The notes below the pieces were generated by a model. That model had not been told where the DNA came from, made no database searches, and saw nothing but the letters and a program-made list of their open reading frames with translations. Of a DNA stretch of 64,000 nt, positions 32,290 to 44,944 are shown one piece after another; position 1 is the first letter of the stretch, and every line of letters starts with the position of its first letter. The translations under genes were made by a program, and so were the position numbers. The stretch comes from Amphimedon queenslandica (taxonomy: Eukaryota; Porifera; Demospongiae; Haplosclerida; Niphatidae): assembly GCF_000090795.2 (NCBI RefSeq), contig NW_003546253.1, positions 316,078 through 380,077 of the forward strand. The letters are read 5' to 3'.

Positions 32290-32910
32290 ATGGAGGAGTT
32301 AACAGAGAGCCAGCTGGTAGTTCCTTATGACCCTTTGTTCCAAGTGAATAAATGGATAGAGCAAGAGAATGAAGGCTCCACTGCACCAGTACCTCCAGTC
32401 ATAATGTGTCTATCAACAGTCAGCTCAGACTGTACACCTTCTTCCCGGTACGTTGACTATGGAGGCATTGAAGATGGAGGATTCCCATTTTACACCGATT
32501 CTACCAGCAGGAAAGTTAAGGAGCTCACATCAAACCCAAAAGTGTCAGTGGTTATTTTTCTCGCAAAGTTTTCTCATCAGATTCGCATAGAAGGGATAGC
32601 TAAGGAACTGGGGAAAGAAAGAGCTCAGAAATACTTTGATAGTTTGGATAGAAAGCGTCAAATCACCCTCCTACTGGGCCAACAGGATAAACCGATAGCT
32701 AGCAAAGAAGAATTGGTCGAGAGAAGAAAGAAGATAGCAATGGAATATAGCGATCCTTCAGTTCCTGTACCACTGCCAGAGAATTGGATGGCCTACACTG
32801 TGATACCTCACTCCATTGAGTTGTTCCAAGGAAGTGAGGATTGGCTTGCTGACCGACTTGTTTTTAAAAAAGAAGGTAACAAGTGGAATCTGCAACGACT
32901 CATGCCTTGA
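32290..32910 (+). CDS. PNPO-like FMN-binding flavoprotein, intronless, substrate residues altered
   Basis: A 206-residue single-exon protein of the pyridoxamine 5'-phosphate oxidase fold. Family landmarks are present: PVIMCLSTVSSDCTPSSRYV, FPFYTDSTSRKVKELTSNPK, the pairing HQIRIEGIAKEL, YFDSLDRKRQI and a C-terminus LVFKKEGNKWNLQRLMP that matches the family's W-x-x-x-RL-x-P ending. True PNPO converts pyridoxamine/pyridoxine 5'-phosphate to PLP using FMN. Here the usual R-x-L-L-L-K segment reads RYVDYG, the phosphate-binding YFHSR segment reads YFDSL, and the RLHDR active-site motif reads WLADR, so several known PLP-contacting residues are absent. The SRK flavin-contact motif is kept. It is therefore probably a divergent paralogue that binds FMN but may not act on B6 vitamers. 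Start ATG 32290; upstream E-boxes CACGTG and CACATGTG lie within 70 bp. It is convergent with FLAD1. Confidence 0.8.
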   Translation: MEELTESQLVVPYDPLFQVNKWIEQENEGSTAPVPPVIMCLSTVSSDCTPSSRYVDYGGIEDGGFPFYTDSTSRKVKELTSNPKVSVVIFLAKFSHQIRIEGIAKELGKERAQKYFDSLDRKRQITLLLGQQDKPIASKEELVERRKKIAMEYSDPSVPVPLPENWMAYTVIPHSIELFQGSEDWLADRLVFKKEGNKWNLQRLMP

Positions 32911-33086
32911 ATTTATTAATTAACCAAAAACTATAATTGAAAATCATGCCTTTTAAAAATAGTTTCCTTATTTTGCTTTTTTTAGATTTTAGATATAAAT
33001 TATAATTAAGTCATTAATAAAAACAGTAAAAAGATAGCAAATAAATAAATAAATACACAAATAAATAAGTCTTAATTTCACTACTC

Positions 33087-35685
33087 TCAGTTCTTAGAGC
33101 GTCCAGCTCTCTCCAGAGTCTCATCAAAGAGACAGTAAGCTGGTTGATAGTCTGAAATACCATTACACACAGCATCAGTCTGAATGGCTTCCATTGATAG
33201 AGCTGGGTTAGGTTTAGTATCAGTGCTGTTGCCTAAAGAAGTGTAACTGAGAGAAAGTAGAGCAGAATCTGTTCAGTATATGATGTGTCTTACCCTTTAT
33301 CATACAGCTGACAATAAGGTATTTCAAATAACCTTAGGAATACCCACACTTGTGAATATGTCCAATCCTACACAATTTTATTATCATATTATATACATGT
33401 ACATGTAATCCTACTCATACCAAAATGCAGTGTATTCTGGTGTACTGTGGCCAATTGGCATCAGTCGAAGAGAACGTCTTCAAATTATCTACAGCAAACA
33501 AAAATAAAACATACACACACACGTAATGCACAATGTTATAAATTATCACCTGAGTATGGGTCTGTGGATCTAGTCCCCATTATAATAGCATTAATGGAGG
33601 GATGGGTTACTTTTAGGCTGCCCAAAGCTTCTTGTATAGTCCCTTCTATCCTTATTAGATCCAACTTATATCTGAAGAGAAGCAAAATGACTAATCTTCC
33701 TTCTCTCCTTTACTTTTTAATAGTTTGCCCTATAAATTCTTCAACTTCGGTGAAGGAGTTTTTAGGTGAAACGTAAAGAGTTTTGAGCTGCTCATAAGAG
33801 AGTCCCTTGCTCTTAATGACTGCTTGGTAAAGAGGGAGAAGAACAGTGCAGTCTTTACCACCAGTAAATGCAATGCAAAGACCATCAAGACTGGAAGCAA
33901 TTTAAAGATAAGGTAGATCATTGTAATGAATTATTTTTTTACCCAAATTTGTCTAAAGCTACTTTCAGGGTTTCGATTGTTTCGTTAATTCTAATTAAAA
34001 GCGACATAGGTGCTAAGTGCAGTCTGTGAAAGACCAGCTCAGTCTCCAGCCATTTTAGTGACTCCCTACAATCATTGATAACATTAATCAAAAAAAATAC
34101 TCTTTTTAAATTCATACCTTAATTTTACCTCATCCTTATTCTTCCAGCTGTTTTGAACGGACTGAATTAATTGAGGGCCCATTTTCAATAATAGTGAGCA
34201 ATAGCACTGAGCAAAAATTTTTAATTGATAGACATAACAGTAACTGCCATACCTTTTCTATTATACTGATATCTGAGCCCTCTAGTGATACTTTAACACG
34301 AACAGAAGAACTAAAAAACACACCAATATTTGGTACATATTAATGTGCTTATGCTATGTAGAAAGTTTGAGCTGATTCTGACTTCAATTTTTCAAGTTAT
34401 GGGCAATTTTTAGAATTGCCCAATTTCTGAAAAATACCCTGTACTATAGCCCATGGTTTTTTCCGAAAAATGGCTCTGGAATCACGAAAATTTTTTATTA
34501 CATTTTTTTGATACATATTGATGTCCTTATGCTATGTAGAAAGTTTGAGCTGATTTTGACTTCAATTTTTCAAGTTATGGGCAATTTTTAGAATTGCCCA
34601 ATTTCTGAAAAATACCCTGTACTATAGCCCAGGGTTTTTTCAAAAAGTGGCTCCGGAATCACAAAATTTTTTTATTACATTTTTTGATACATATTAATGT
34701 GCTTATGCTATGTAGAAAGTTTGAGCTGATTCCAACTTCAATTTTTCAAGTTATGAGCATCTAAATAAACATTATAAACATACTTCATATCATCAATGGG
34801 ATAGGATCCAACTTGTACGCTATCTTTAAACTCATTTTGAAGGACATTCAACGGGACGGCCAAGTTGTCCTCTTCAACCAAAAAGAAAACCTCCTTTAGA
34901 AAGAACCCAGCACTCTTCTCTTTTGACGCAAACAATTGCTACAACAAAAACAATGTCTCATTTAAATGTGACTGTTTATATTACTTTGTGATACTGGAAT
35001 GTTGATCTCAAAGCTGAAGGCATTCCTGCAAATGGATAAACATTATGAATACGTACCAGCGGACATAATGTAAGTGTCTGAGGACAGAAAACTGCCGAAC
35101 TAGGCACCTAAAAATTTAAAAATACTGAGTAACAGCTGGTGGTATTTCCATTGTTACTAACAATCGCCATTCTAAGCCAAATGTTCTCTTCATCACGGAC
35201 GCCATCTTTAGTTAGGACTTTGAGCATATCAGGATTAGTAGTTAGAACTTCGTCAAATGCTTTAGCAATACCTACAAATTTAATTCATAAAATAATGTAC
35301 GATATATATTTTGTTTCTTTTTTAATGCTTACCGGCCATAGTGACATCATCATGAGTCGGTCCAATGCCACCAGATGTTAAAACGTAGTCGTACAAATGA
35401 GAAAATATCTTTACTTCTTGCGAGATGTCGTCCACGTCATCTCCGACCACACTTATCTAATGAAAGGGATACAAAATCAAACAGCCCTTGTCATATGAGG
35501 AATTTGATAACCTTCTTCACTTTAACCCCCAGTGACCATAGCTCTTTAGCTAAATAGTGAGAGTTTATGTCATGAACGTGTCCCTTAAGTATCTCTTCTC
35601 CAATAACTACAAAAGAATAAATAATAATATTTTTTAAGTACATTTACTTACCGATGATCCCAGCAGTCTGTACACGTGAATCCAT
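33087..35685 (-). CDS. FLAD1: FAD synthase
   Basis: Bifunctional-type animal FAD synthase: an N-terminal molybdopterin-binding-like (MPTb) domain, reported to have FAD hydrolase activity, and a C-terminal PAPS-reductase-like domain that adenylates FMN to FAD. It starts [20 protein letters not shown] at 35685. The MPTb region has [19 protein letters not shown] and [17 protein letters not shown]. The synthase domain has [19 protein letters not shown] (the P-loop-like GGKDCT), [48 protein letters not shown] and [15 protein letters not shown], ending ERAGRSKN at the stop at 33087-33089. All the signature residues of the FMN adenylyltransferase site that I can recall are kept. About eleven small exons. 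An intron at 34320-34775 is largely made of satellite repeats. It shares a 164-bp divergent promoter region with the RasGEF gene. Confidence 0.93.
34325..34760 (-). repeat. Intronic satellite array, about 2.5 units
   Basis: Same family in the opposite orientation; GATACATATT words recur near 34335, 34513 and 34690. It lies in a FLAD1 intron. This subfamily has the variant TACCCTGTACTATAGCCC. Confidence 0.93.
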
Positions 35686-35849
35686 GATAGTTTTAATTTT
35701 GATATTACTTTTGCAAGAAATGGAGTTTTATAATTAGAGTGTTTACGGAAAAGGTGGGGCTCATTAGATTTATTGCATTTTTGATGAAAACAGAAACAGA
35801 GCAGGCGTGTTTGCTTTTATATTCCCCCTCTCTTCCCTAGCCTCCTTGA
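35686..35849. promoter_or_regulatory. Compact divergent promoter FLAD1 / RasGEF
   Basis: Only 164 bp separate the two start codons, so both 5' UTRs and the shared promoter must lie here. A pyrimidine tract directly precedes the RasGEF ATG. No TATA box stands out. Confidence 0.5.
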
Positions 35850-38800
35850 ATGGCGACTCCACTGGACGTGACTGAATTCACAGCCAAAGAAAGAGATGCG
35901 GCTCGGAAGGACCTCATCAAAAAGATAGAGAGCTACAACAAGAAAGTGAGGAAAAGCAAGACCAAGGAGACCTCCTTCCCTCTCTCTGCACCTCAGACAG
36001 TAAGCCCCTCCAATCCTCTCATGCTATCACAGCATATAAAGCAGGACCTGGTCTACAGAGGCGTAATAAGAATCACTTATGACCGTGGATATGCTATACA
36101 GACCAAATCAATGTTGGTTGGTAGTGATTCTGTGACTGAGGATTTGATCCGTCAGCTAATTGAAGTCCTGGGCCTATCAGGAAAACCTGAGGACTATGTC
36201 CTCGAAGAAAGAAACCACTCTACTCACAGTAAGCATGAATCTAATACCAAGAGTACTTACTATTAGATATTCTTGCTAATACCGGCTGACCTGCATAAAT
36301 GTCACTGATAATAAAAGTTGCACTGCAATATGATAGTTTAGTATTAATATTCTTTATTAAGGTACTAGAGTTTTGGGTAAGACAGAGTGTCCACTCAATC
36401 TCCAGCTCCAGTATGGGGCACATGCTCCCCTCCTTGAGATAAGACTTGTCAAGATCTCTAAAGAAACCAGAGCTAGTGGCCGTACAAGGGGAGAGACACA
36501 AAATGTTGAAAAGGAAGACGAAAAAAGTCACCACCCAAAAAGAGGAAACTCTAGCATAACTCCAAAAGATGAAGGTTTGAAAACATAAGAAAATTAGATT
36601 TACTTGACTCTATTCCGATAGTTACTGATCATGGAGCTGCTAATATTGAGCAGATGATGGATGAAGCATTGGAAGACCTCCCAGGACTAGTCTCCGATAT
36701 TAAAGAGGAGCTAAGATGTATGCACATAATTAGCATTGTATCATAAACCTAATTATTACTCTCTTTTATAGTACTCTCAACAATCGTAGCACACGAGGGT
36801 AAACCTTATCCTCACGTCCCATCAAGACGTGTACTCTGGGATACTTTAAAACCTCAAGTCTCTGCTGTAAGCATATCAGTGCATTACACAATGTTTCTTG
36901 CTACTCGATATTCTCAATTCATTGTTTTATATGCTGCATGTTACATTGTGGTTTCCTGCTCCATGCAATCACTCAGGCAGTGCATTATAATTTTGATTTG
37001 TGTATGTTGATCTTAATCTCAAGTGTATTGTAATACAGCCTTTATCAGTATTGCAATGAATCCCATTTGTTTAACATACAAACAGAATCACCAATAAACA
37101 TGGACCCACTTGGCTTGAGGATTGGCATGAATAAGATTTAAACAAAGATTCTTATCTAGTTGTCATGACAATAATTAACATTGCTTTGACCTCTCTTTCC
37201 CTCTCTCTCTCCCTCTTTCTTTCTCTAGCTTGTTAAACACATACGTCATCTAGTCGATAATGAGGAATGGCTAGTCACTAGACACTGTCCTTCAGATGAA
37301 TTTAGGCTAGTTGTTACTCTCCTGCTTGAACTAATCACAGATTACAGCAGAGAAGTATAATGCTAATGAATAATGACACAATGAGCTACCATCTCTCCAA
37401 TTAATAGCTCATCACTGTCACAAAAGAGCTCTGTGGCCTTAAAGGTGCTGCTAGAACAGGTTTCGAGACTTCAGTGGGCAATTTTCTCCAGCAAATAAAA
37501 TTTATATCAAATCTTGTCGAGAGGAGTTGCGACTGTCTCAGAGCTGCAGCCCTGTCAGGGTATCTCCTACATGCAACTGCACCCGAGAACTTCCTAAAAG
37601 GGCAACTAGACGTATGTTATCATCAAAAAGAAATATGTTTGATTTTATTGTAGGAGAAGTCATACTTTGTTGGCTCTGGTCGTATCTCTGGAGTTCTAGT
37701 CTTCACAACTATCACAGCTTATCTGGGGTAACTGAAAATTTTATATTGTAATGATTGTTTATTCTCATTATTTGTTAGATTAATACGTGCAGCATATGAA
37801 GACAAAGCTGATTATTTTGCAGCACTAGCTCATAATATGCTCCAGAGCACAGGGAGAGCATTAGAAAAGATACAGGAATCAAAAGAGTATGTACTATAAC
37901 TCAATTCTCTATGCCTACTTTTACTATACTGCATGTACAGGTATTCTCTCATTCATTTGCATCCATTGAGAAGCAGAATAATGGATATGGAGCACAAGCT
38001 CAAAGTTGCAATGGACAGACTAGTGAAAAGAGTAAAGACTGCAGCATCAAAGGAAACACAACCAGGTACAGCATAATGATTTAGTGTATTATATGTAATG
38101 ACAAAGATGATTATAATGTGCCGGGCCATGAAATTCATTTTCTTATAGCTGCAGTTCCTGATTTATTGATAGCAGGTCACACTCTCATTGTAGCAATGCT
38201 TGATTACCTGCTAGTTGCACAGTGTGCCTCACTCCTTCATGAAATAAGAATCTCTGGCTGGGAGCTCTTGCAATTGCCCTGGGTGCAGGGATGGGCCTCC
38301 AGTAGGGCAGGTAATTGGTGAAATAAAATATATTTAATCATAGTACTTTATTCTCAGCAAAAAACAATGATGATGATGAATGCTGGTCATCTTCTCCAAT
38401 CTCTAGCACTACCTCTGGGTCAACTGCTGGAAAATCCATTGGTACACTGAGCAGTACATCCAGTAGCAAGAGACACAGCAAAGAAAGAAAGTCAAGGATT
38501 GCATCTCATCCTAAAGTTAATGGTAAGCAGAATAATCCTGGTATGTTTTATGATAATATATATTATATAGGTACAGAATTCTCTCCATCATCACCATCAA
38601 TATTAAGCATAGAGCAATTGACATTGCAGCCTAGCCACTTGCCACTGAACTACAATGGGGACAGTGGTGAAGATGCTGATGATGAAGGGACAAGGTTGGT
38701 CAAAACACTTCACATTAATGAATAACACTGTACCTATTATAGATCAATAAGTAGCAGTGATCAAGGAATTAAGCCAAGTGCCCCTAATGTCAGTCCAGTC

Positions 38801-41800
38801 AAGCCTCTCTCACCGCATTTATTTTCTAATGATAGCTCACAGGTAAAAATCAAGTTTTTAACAATTGTTTATAAATATGTATTGTACCTTAGTATATGGG
38901 GATTGATGCTGTGAAAAGACTTAGAAAGCATTACATTTTAAACAAGGTACTATATAGCTTCATCAACTATATTCACTGTATTGCAAGCTATAAGGAAATT
39001 TATTGAAGTTACTATAAACTTTCTAATATTTTACAGGCAATATCAAAGGTTGCAGAGAGTTTATTGCTCAAAGTAACTCAAAGTGTTCAATTCCTGACCC
39101 AGCAATGTCGCGAGAACTCCAAAGAGAATTATCATGCAACTGTAGATGAGATCCTTAGGGCAGCAAGACATCTTAGGGATGAGGTATGATAATATAACTA
39201 GAAATATTAGTGGGAAATGCAAATGATACTCTTATTCATATGCTTGAAATATACACTAACTTCTATGAATAGTGTAATTCATTGAGCATTATTAGTGTCA
39301 ATTATTAGAGTATGTAATACACTCTTCGTTCAAGTATTCTTTGACAGGTATCAGCAATGGAATGTGATATTCTCGGTAGTAGCAACATGCAAGAAACATT
39401 AGATAATTCTGGGGAACAGCTTAAAACGGCTACAATATCTATCTACATGTCACTTTCTGCAGCATGCGGTAAGGAATATAAAGAATGCCATGCTATATTG
39501 AGTCTTATTTTCAGCTCCTCAAGCATCCGATCGAGACAGGATGAGGCTAATGACCTCTGCAACTCACATCAGTGAAATATGCACCAAGACAGTAAGAATC
39601 TCTCAGTGGTCTTTAAATTTTATTTCCTGCTAGATTCGAGATGCATTGACCATGGTCTCTGATCATAAAAAGGCGCTAGCTCAAGCTGAGAAACTTGAGG
39701 AGGAGTTTGTAGCTCTGATGACTGGACACAGAATAAAAAACAAAAGAGACAGCTCAAATGTAAGTATAGTTTGTATAATGATTAATGCTTTTATATCTTA
39801 TCTAAAATCCTACAATAATACTCAGAAGTCTGACTCATCTCCAAGCATTAGTAGAGTAAGAAAAGCAATCAGTGGAGCAAAATTACCATCAGTAAGTTGA
39901 TATCATGATGATACATCAATGAGATTTGCTAATACAGGATCATGACTCTGACACTGTTATTTTTGAAGAGATCTCTCCAAGGGCATTTATGGTAAAATTG
40001 ATGTCTTTTGTAATGCAACAAGCAAATTTTATTTCATTCTATAGCCTGGGAGTGCATGGGCTGCTACTGCAACACCAAAAATAATTGGAGGGACACTAAA
40101 GCAGCTGCTACAAAGACTGACACACGAGAGGACAGTTGGTATGTATGTATTCAATATAAACCTCTCATCATTAAAATAATGATTGTATATCTAATAGAAT
40201 CAGAGTTTGTGGAAACATTTATCTTAGCATTTCATCGATTTCTACCTTGCGAACAATTATTATCATCTTTGATTGAGAGGTTAGCACAGTTATTATACTT
40301 ATATATTAATTATGCATATTTAAATTATTTTTGTTATTGTCCTTAGATATCACATCAAGCCAGATTTAACTGATATTGATCCAGACACAGTAGAAATTGA
40401 TATCATCATACCAATAAGACTAAGGTACGTTATTACAATTGGTATTTGCCTTTATTTACAATAATTCTTTATCCTCTGCAGAGTTGTACATGCTCTTAGA
40501 CTTTGGTTAAAATTCCATCCTCAGGACTTCAATTCAGACTCACCTTTAAGAGGAGAAATGGAGTCATTCTTGAGGGGCATTGAAGGGTAAGCATAACATT
40601 GCATTGCATAATCATTTCAGCTTGTCTATTAGTGAAATGGGTGCTTGCAGTAAGCAGCTACAAAAACTCCTCCAAGGAGATAGATCCAGTTTAACGCAAA
40701 TGATGAAAAGACAGACCTCCCAACCAATTGAGCCAATCATTAAAGATAATAAATTTGTAAGAATAATGCTAACAAAATGACTAGTATTTACTTTATAATA
40801 TAGTCCATCACTGATGCCAATACGCTTGAATTGGCAAGACAGCTCTGTATCAAATATTTCAACCTTTTCAACCAAGTGCAAGTGAGATATAGCGCCTCTT
40901 TGTATTTTGTCTCTAATATATTGATTCTGTTTTAAAAGTTAAAAGAATTCTCTATGCTTGCTTGGGAAAGTGAAAGAGATCAAGGGAAACTAATAGAGAA
41001 GATACCTGGTCTAACAGCAGTCAAGCTATTCTCGAGAAATGTAAGTGGAGATCGTTGTATTACTGTATAATTTACATTCACGCATACAATATGATGCAGC
41101 TATCAAAAGTAGTGACAGAGACACTGTTAGTGGATGATGAGATTGAGAGACAATCACTGATCATATCATATTTCATAAAATCAGCCGAGGTCAGCCATCA
41201 TTCACAAACACCAAGTTATTGAATTTCATATACACATACTCAACTTTATGCAGACATTGAATGTGTTACATTTTTTTCCTTTTTTTTAGAGTTGTCTTCA
41301 ATTGAATAATTTTGAAGCAGTAGCAGCCATAATAGCTGGACTGACCTCTGAGAGTGCAAGAACTGGTACAAGAGGAGCATGGGAGGTAATTGAGAAAAAA
41401 ACACAGTGATTCTTAGCATTATTTTTTACAATTTATTTCCATAGCTTGTTAGTGATTTTGAGATCAGTACGTTAAAGTCGTTGCAAGAGAGTGTCAGTAA
41501 AGAAGGAAATTATCAACGTTTTCATGCAAAATTTAAAACACTTCACCTGGTACCTAACATACCTTTAATAGGTAAGCCCAGGGAGCTGCTAGGGTTGCAA
41601 TAAAAATTGGTAGTTTTGCATATCCAGTATAAAAATTAGTTTTTATATATGGATGCTGTTTTTGCATGTTCTAAGCCCTTTGTTGTATAGTAGAGCATTC
41701 GGTGCTATTTTTTGCTATTTTTAGATGCCATCTTAAGTGAAGTGACTCATATTCATCATGGCTTCCCTGATGCCCTACCAGACCATTCCAAAGACATCAT

Positions 41801-42705
41801 TAACTTCACAAAATGGAGAAAACTAGGAAGACACTTGTTGTTGATCTCTGTGATTCAGAACACACCTTATACCTTCGTGCCTGTTGAAGTAAGGAAATTT
41901 TAAATTTTTTTGAGTTACGAACATTTTACAAAAATAGGCTGATTTTGGAAAAATACCCTGTACTATAGCCCATGGGTTTTTCTAAAAAATGGCTCCAAAA
42001 TCACCCCCAATTTTTATTACATTTTCTGATACATATTCATGTCCTTATGCTATGTAAAAAGTTTGAGCTGATTCTGACTTAAAATTTTTGAGTTATGGCC
42101 ATTTTTAAAAAATGCCAAAATTTTGAAAAATACCCAAGGCTATAGCCCATGGTTTTTCCAAAAAATGGCTCCAAAATCACCCCCAATTTTTATTACATTT
42201 TCTGATACATATTGATGTCCTTATGCTGTGTAGAAAGTTTGAGCTGATTCCGACTTAAAACTTTCAAGTTACGGCCAGTTTAAGAAAATGTCAAAAATTT
42301 TGAAAAATACCCAAGGCTATACCCATGGGTTTTTCCAAAAAATGGCTCCAAAATCACCCCCAATTTTTATTACATTTTTTGATACATATTGATGTCCTTA
42401 TGCTATATAAAAAAGTTTGAGCTGATTCCGACTTAAAACTTTCGAGTTACGGCCATTTTAAGAAAATGCCAAAATTTTGAAAAATACCCAAGGCTATACC
42501 CATGGTTTTTTCCAAAAAATGGCTCTAAAATCACACCCAATTTTTATTACATTTTCTGATACATATTGATGTCCCTATGCTATGTAAAAAGTTGGAGCTG
42601 ATTCCGACTTAATACTTTGAAGTTATGTGCCTCTGGGTAACACTTCCTTCATTCCCTTAGGTTATCCAGGAATACTTCAAAAGCCTTCAACTAACAGAAT
42701 CATGA
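35850..42705 (+). CDS. Ras-family guanine nucleotide exchange factor with N-terminal RA-like domain
   Basis: Multi-exon gene, spliced product roughly 1,000 residues or more. The first two exons (35850-36229, 36362-36575) encode a basic helix and a ubiquitin-fold RA-like domain (YRGVIRITYDRGYAIQTKSM, LIRQLIEVLGLSGKPEDYVL, CPLNLQLQYGAHAPLLEIRL). A long helical region follows (36600-39900), with ELRLLSTIVAHEGKPYPHVP, LLLELITDYSRE and heptad-rich exons at 39040-39720. Next come a REM/RasGEF_N module (ESEFVETFILAFHRFLPCEQ, VHALRLWLKFHPQDFNSD; 40200-40590) and a CDC25 catalytic domain (ELARQLCIKYFNLFNQVQ, FEAVAAIIAGLTSESA, FHAKFKTLHLVPNIPLIDAI, DIINFTKWRK). It ends FKSLQLTES at 42705. The CDC25 domain should load GTP onto a Ras, Rap or Ral GTPase; which one cannot be told. 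The last intron (41890-42660) is almost wholly satellite. The RA-first, CDC25-last order differs from RalGDS/RGL. Confidence 0.82.
41900..42632 (-). repeat. Intronic satellite array, about 4 units
   Basis: Same family, reverse orientation relative to the 6.3-kb array; GATACATATT words near 42029, 42207, 42384 and 42562. It occupies almost all of the last RasGEF intron, starting within about 15 bases of the donor at 41888. Confidence 0.94.
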
Positions 42706-42863
42706 TTACTGACAATAATAATAATAATAATAACAATAATGATAATAATAATAATAACATATAACATACACATTATAATATACAAGACATAAAATATAAT
42801 ATTATGCAATCAAAATGGATGTACATGTAAAATAATAATAATTATTATTAATAATAAAATTAA

Positions 42864-44944
42864 TTAAGATGAATATTCTTTATCAATGCAGTCTGATATC
42901 GTATTCAATTGAATAAAACTGGTTCCTTCATAAATTTGACCTATAATGACACCAACCAAATAAAAATTACTTCAGCAATATCCACTGACCTATCTTAGAA
43001 TCACGATAGAATTTCTCCAATGGGTAGTCTTTAACGAAACCAACTCCACCCGTCATTTCAACACAACGACCAGCTACCTTGCAAGCAACCTAAAATGCAT
43101 AAAAACAAATGACAAATAGTTATTTATGAATAACAATAGTATTTTAAGAAAATGATTACATGTATTTTTCTCTCTGCCTCTCACCTCAGACGAGTAGTAC
43201 TTGGCCATTGCAGCTTCTTTAACAAATGGTACGCCATTGTCTCTCATTCTAGCTGCATTGTAGACTAAGAGTCTGCAAGCTTCTATCTCTGTTGCCAATT
43301 GAGCCTTTAAATGTCTCATAGCCTGGGAAATGAGAGAGAAAGAAATCCAATGAACATAATGAAAAGTAGGAGAGATGAAGTAAAAAAACAGAACCCTCTA
43401 TTGGCCACTCTTTCTCTCTGGGTCTTTGAACCTGGAATGAGCCGATTTCTGTTCCAAACTGCTTTCTCTCCATCAGGTAAGGTATGGTAGCATTTAGAGC
43501 CCCTTCAGCTAGCCCTAACATCTTTTAATAAAAGAACCAATAACAACACTGTACAATCACAGTGCTACCCCCGTACCTGTGCTCCAATGCCAATTCGTCC
43601 AGTGTTAAGTACTTCAATGGCATACTTATATCCTTTACCATACTCACCTAACAATTGGCTCTTAGGTATACACACATTCTCTAGTATCACTGGACACGTT
43701 GATGAAGCCCTGATTCCAAGCTACAGTGTAATTTATAGAAGTGGCTATGCATCAGGAGATTATAGTGATAAATATATCTCACCTTGTCCTCTTTTTTCCC
43801 AAGGGATAGACCCGGAGTGCCTTTATCAACAACAAAAGCTGATATCCCTCTGTGTTTCTAAAAAAGAAGAGCTTTATCTCCCTCCCCTCTCTCTCTCTTC
43901 CTCTCCTACTGACCTTAGAGAAATCACAATTAGCATGGACAATAAATACTCCAGCATGCTCAGCGTTAGTGATCCAGAGTTTCTCCCCATTCAGAACCCA
44001 GTGGTCTCCGTTGTCCTTTGCTGAACACTTCATTGCAAAAGCATCGCTACCTGAGGATGACTCTGACAGACAAAACGATCCCAACTGAGAAAAAATAAAC
44101 AAATATTATAAATCTTTAATGAATTGTCAACAGTAGCTTTCCCAAGAAGACAAGAATTAATAGTCTTTACTAGGTAATGGTACAAAAATAAAACAAGCTC
44201 AAAGACAAAACATGCAATTGCATTTAAATAAAATAAATAAATAAATAAAATAATTATATTGAACTGACAATATAAGTACTATAATAACTATTCTATTTAT
44301 AAAATAATTCCTCTTCTTACCAAATCAGTCGATAGTCTTGGTAGATATTTCTCTTTCAGCTCTTGGCCAGCATAATCATTAAAGTAAGCATTGACTAGTG
44401 TATTCTGAACATCACAGACCACACTGACTGATGGGTCAACCTTAGCCAGCTCCTCTATTGCTAGTATTGAAGAAAAGAACGTAGAGCCAGTGCCGCCATG
44501 CTGAGTCCCTATCTCTATAGACATGAACTACACAATAAGGACAAAGGGAATGATAATGCATGCATATACATGTTTTTCAATGTTGTAAGTTGGTTAATAT
44601 CATCATTATTTACCCCTTGTTCAAACATGCCCCGTATTATGTCCTTGCTCATTTCCGACTCTCTGTCCATTTCTTGTACGAGTGGCTTAACTCTCTCATT
44701 TGCAAATCTTGCAACTAAAAAAACACAAAATAGGCGTGGCTCAGTAAAAACTATGTACTAAAGTACCAGTGTCCTTCATCATTTGTTCCTCCTCCGAAAG
44801 GACAGTGAGCGGCTGGCTGTAGGATCTTGCTAATAATAAAGATGAGGAGCGTCTACAGAGGCCCATACTAGCTCTAGCAATCTATAAAGCATCATGAAAT
44901 AAACACAAAAATAATGATTATACAATTCTTACAAAGGACGCCAT
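42864..44944 (-). CDS. ACADSB: Short/branched-chain acyl-CoA dehydrogenase, mitochondrial
   Basis: FAD-dependent mitochondrial matrix enzyme that oxidises 2-methyl-branched acyl-CoA (isoleucine catabolism) and passes electrons to ETF. The start MASF (44944-44933) is joined to [20 protein letters not shown], an Arg/Ser-rich amphipathic mitochondrial presequence. The acyl-CoA dehydrogenase domains follow in order: [58 protein letters not shown] (flavin-binding strand), [55 protein letters not shown] and [16 protein letters not shown], then [20 protein letters not shown]. The last exon carries [15 protein letters not shown], with the catalytic glutamate in YEG, and stops at 42864. No key residue is missing. 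It is divergent from GINS4 across only 92 bp and convergent with the RasGEF gene. Confidence 0.93.

Noticed and set aside
32290-32910. Bacterial gene transfer as explanation of the intronless PNPO-like gene
   Set aside because: Base composition and codon use look like the neighbours, and the family is normal in eukaryotes; retroposition or intron loss is simpler.
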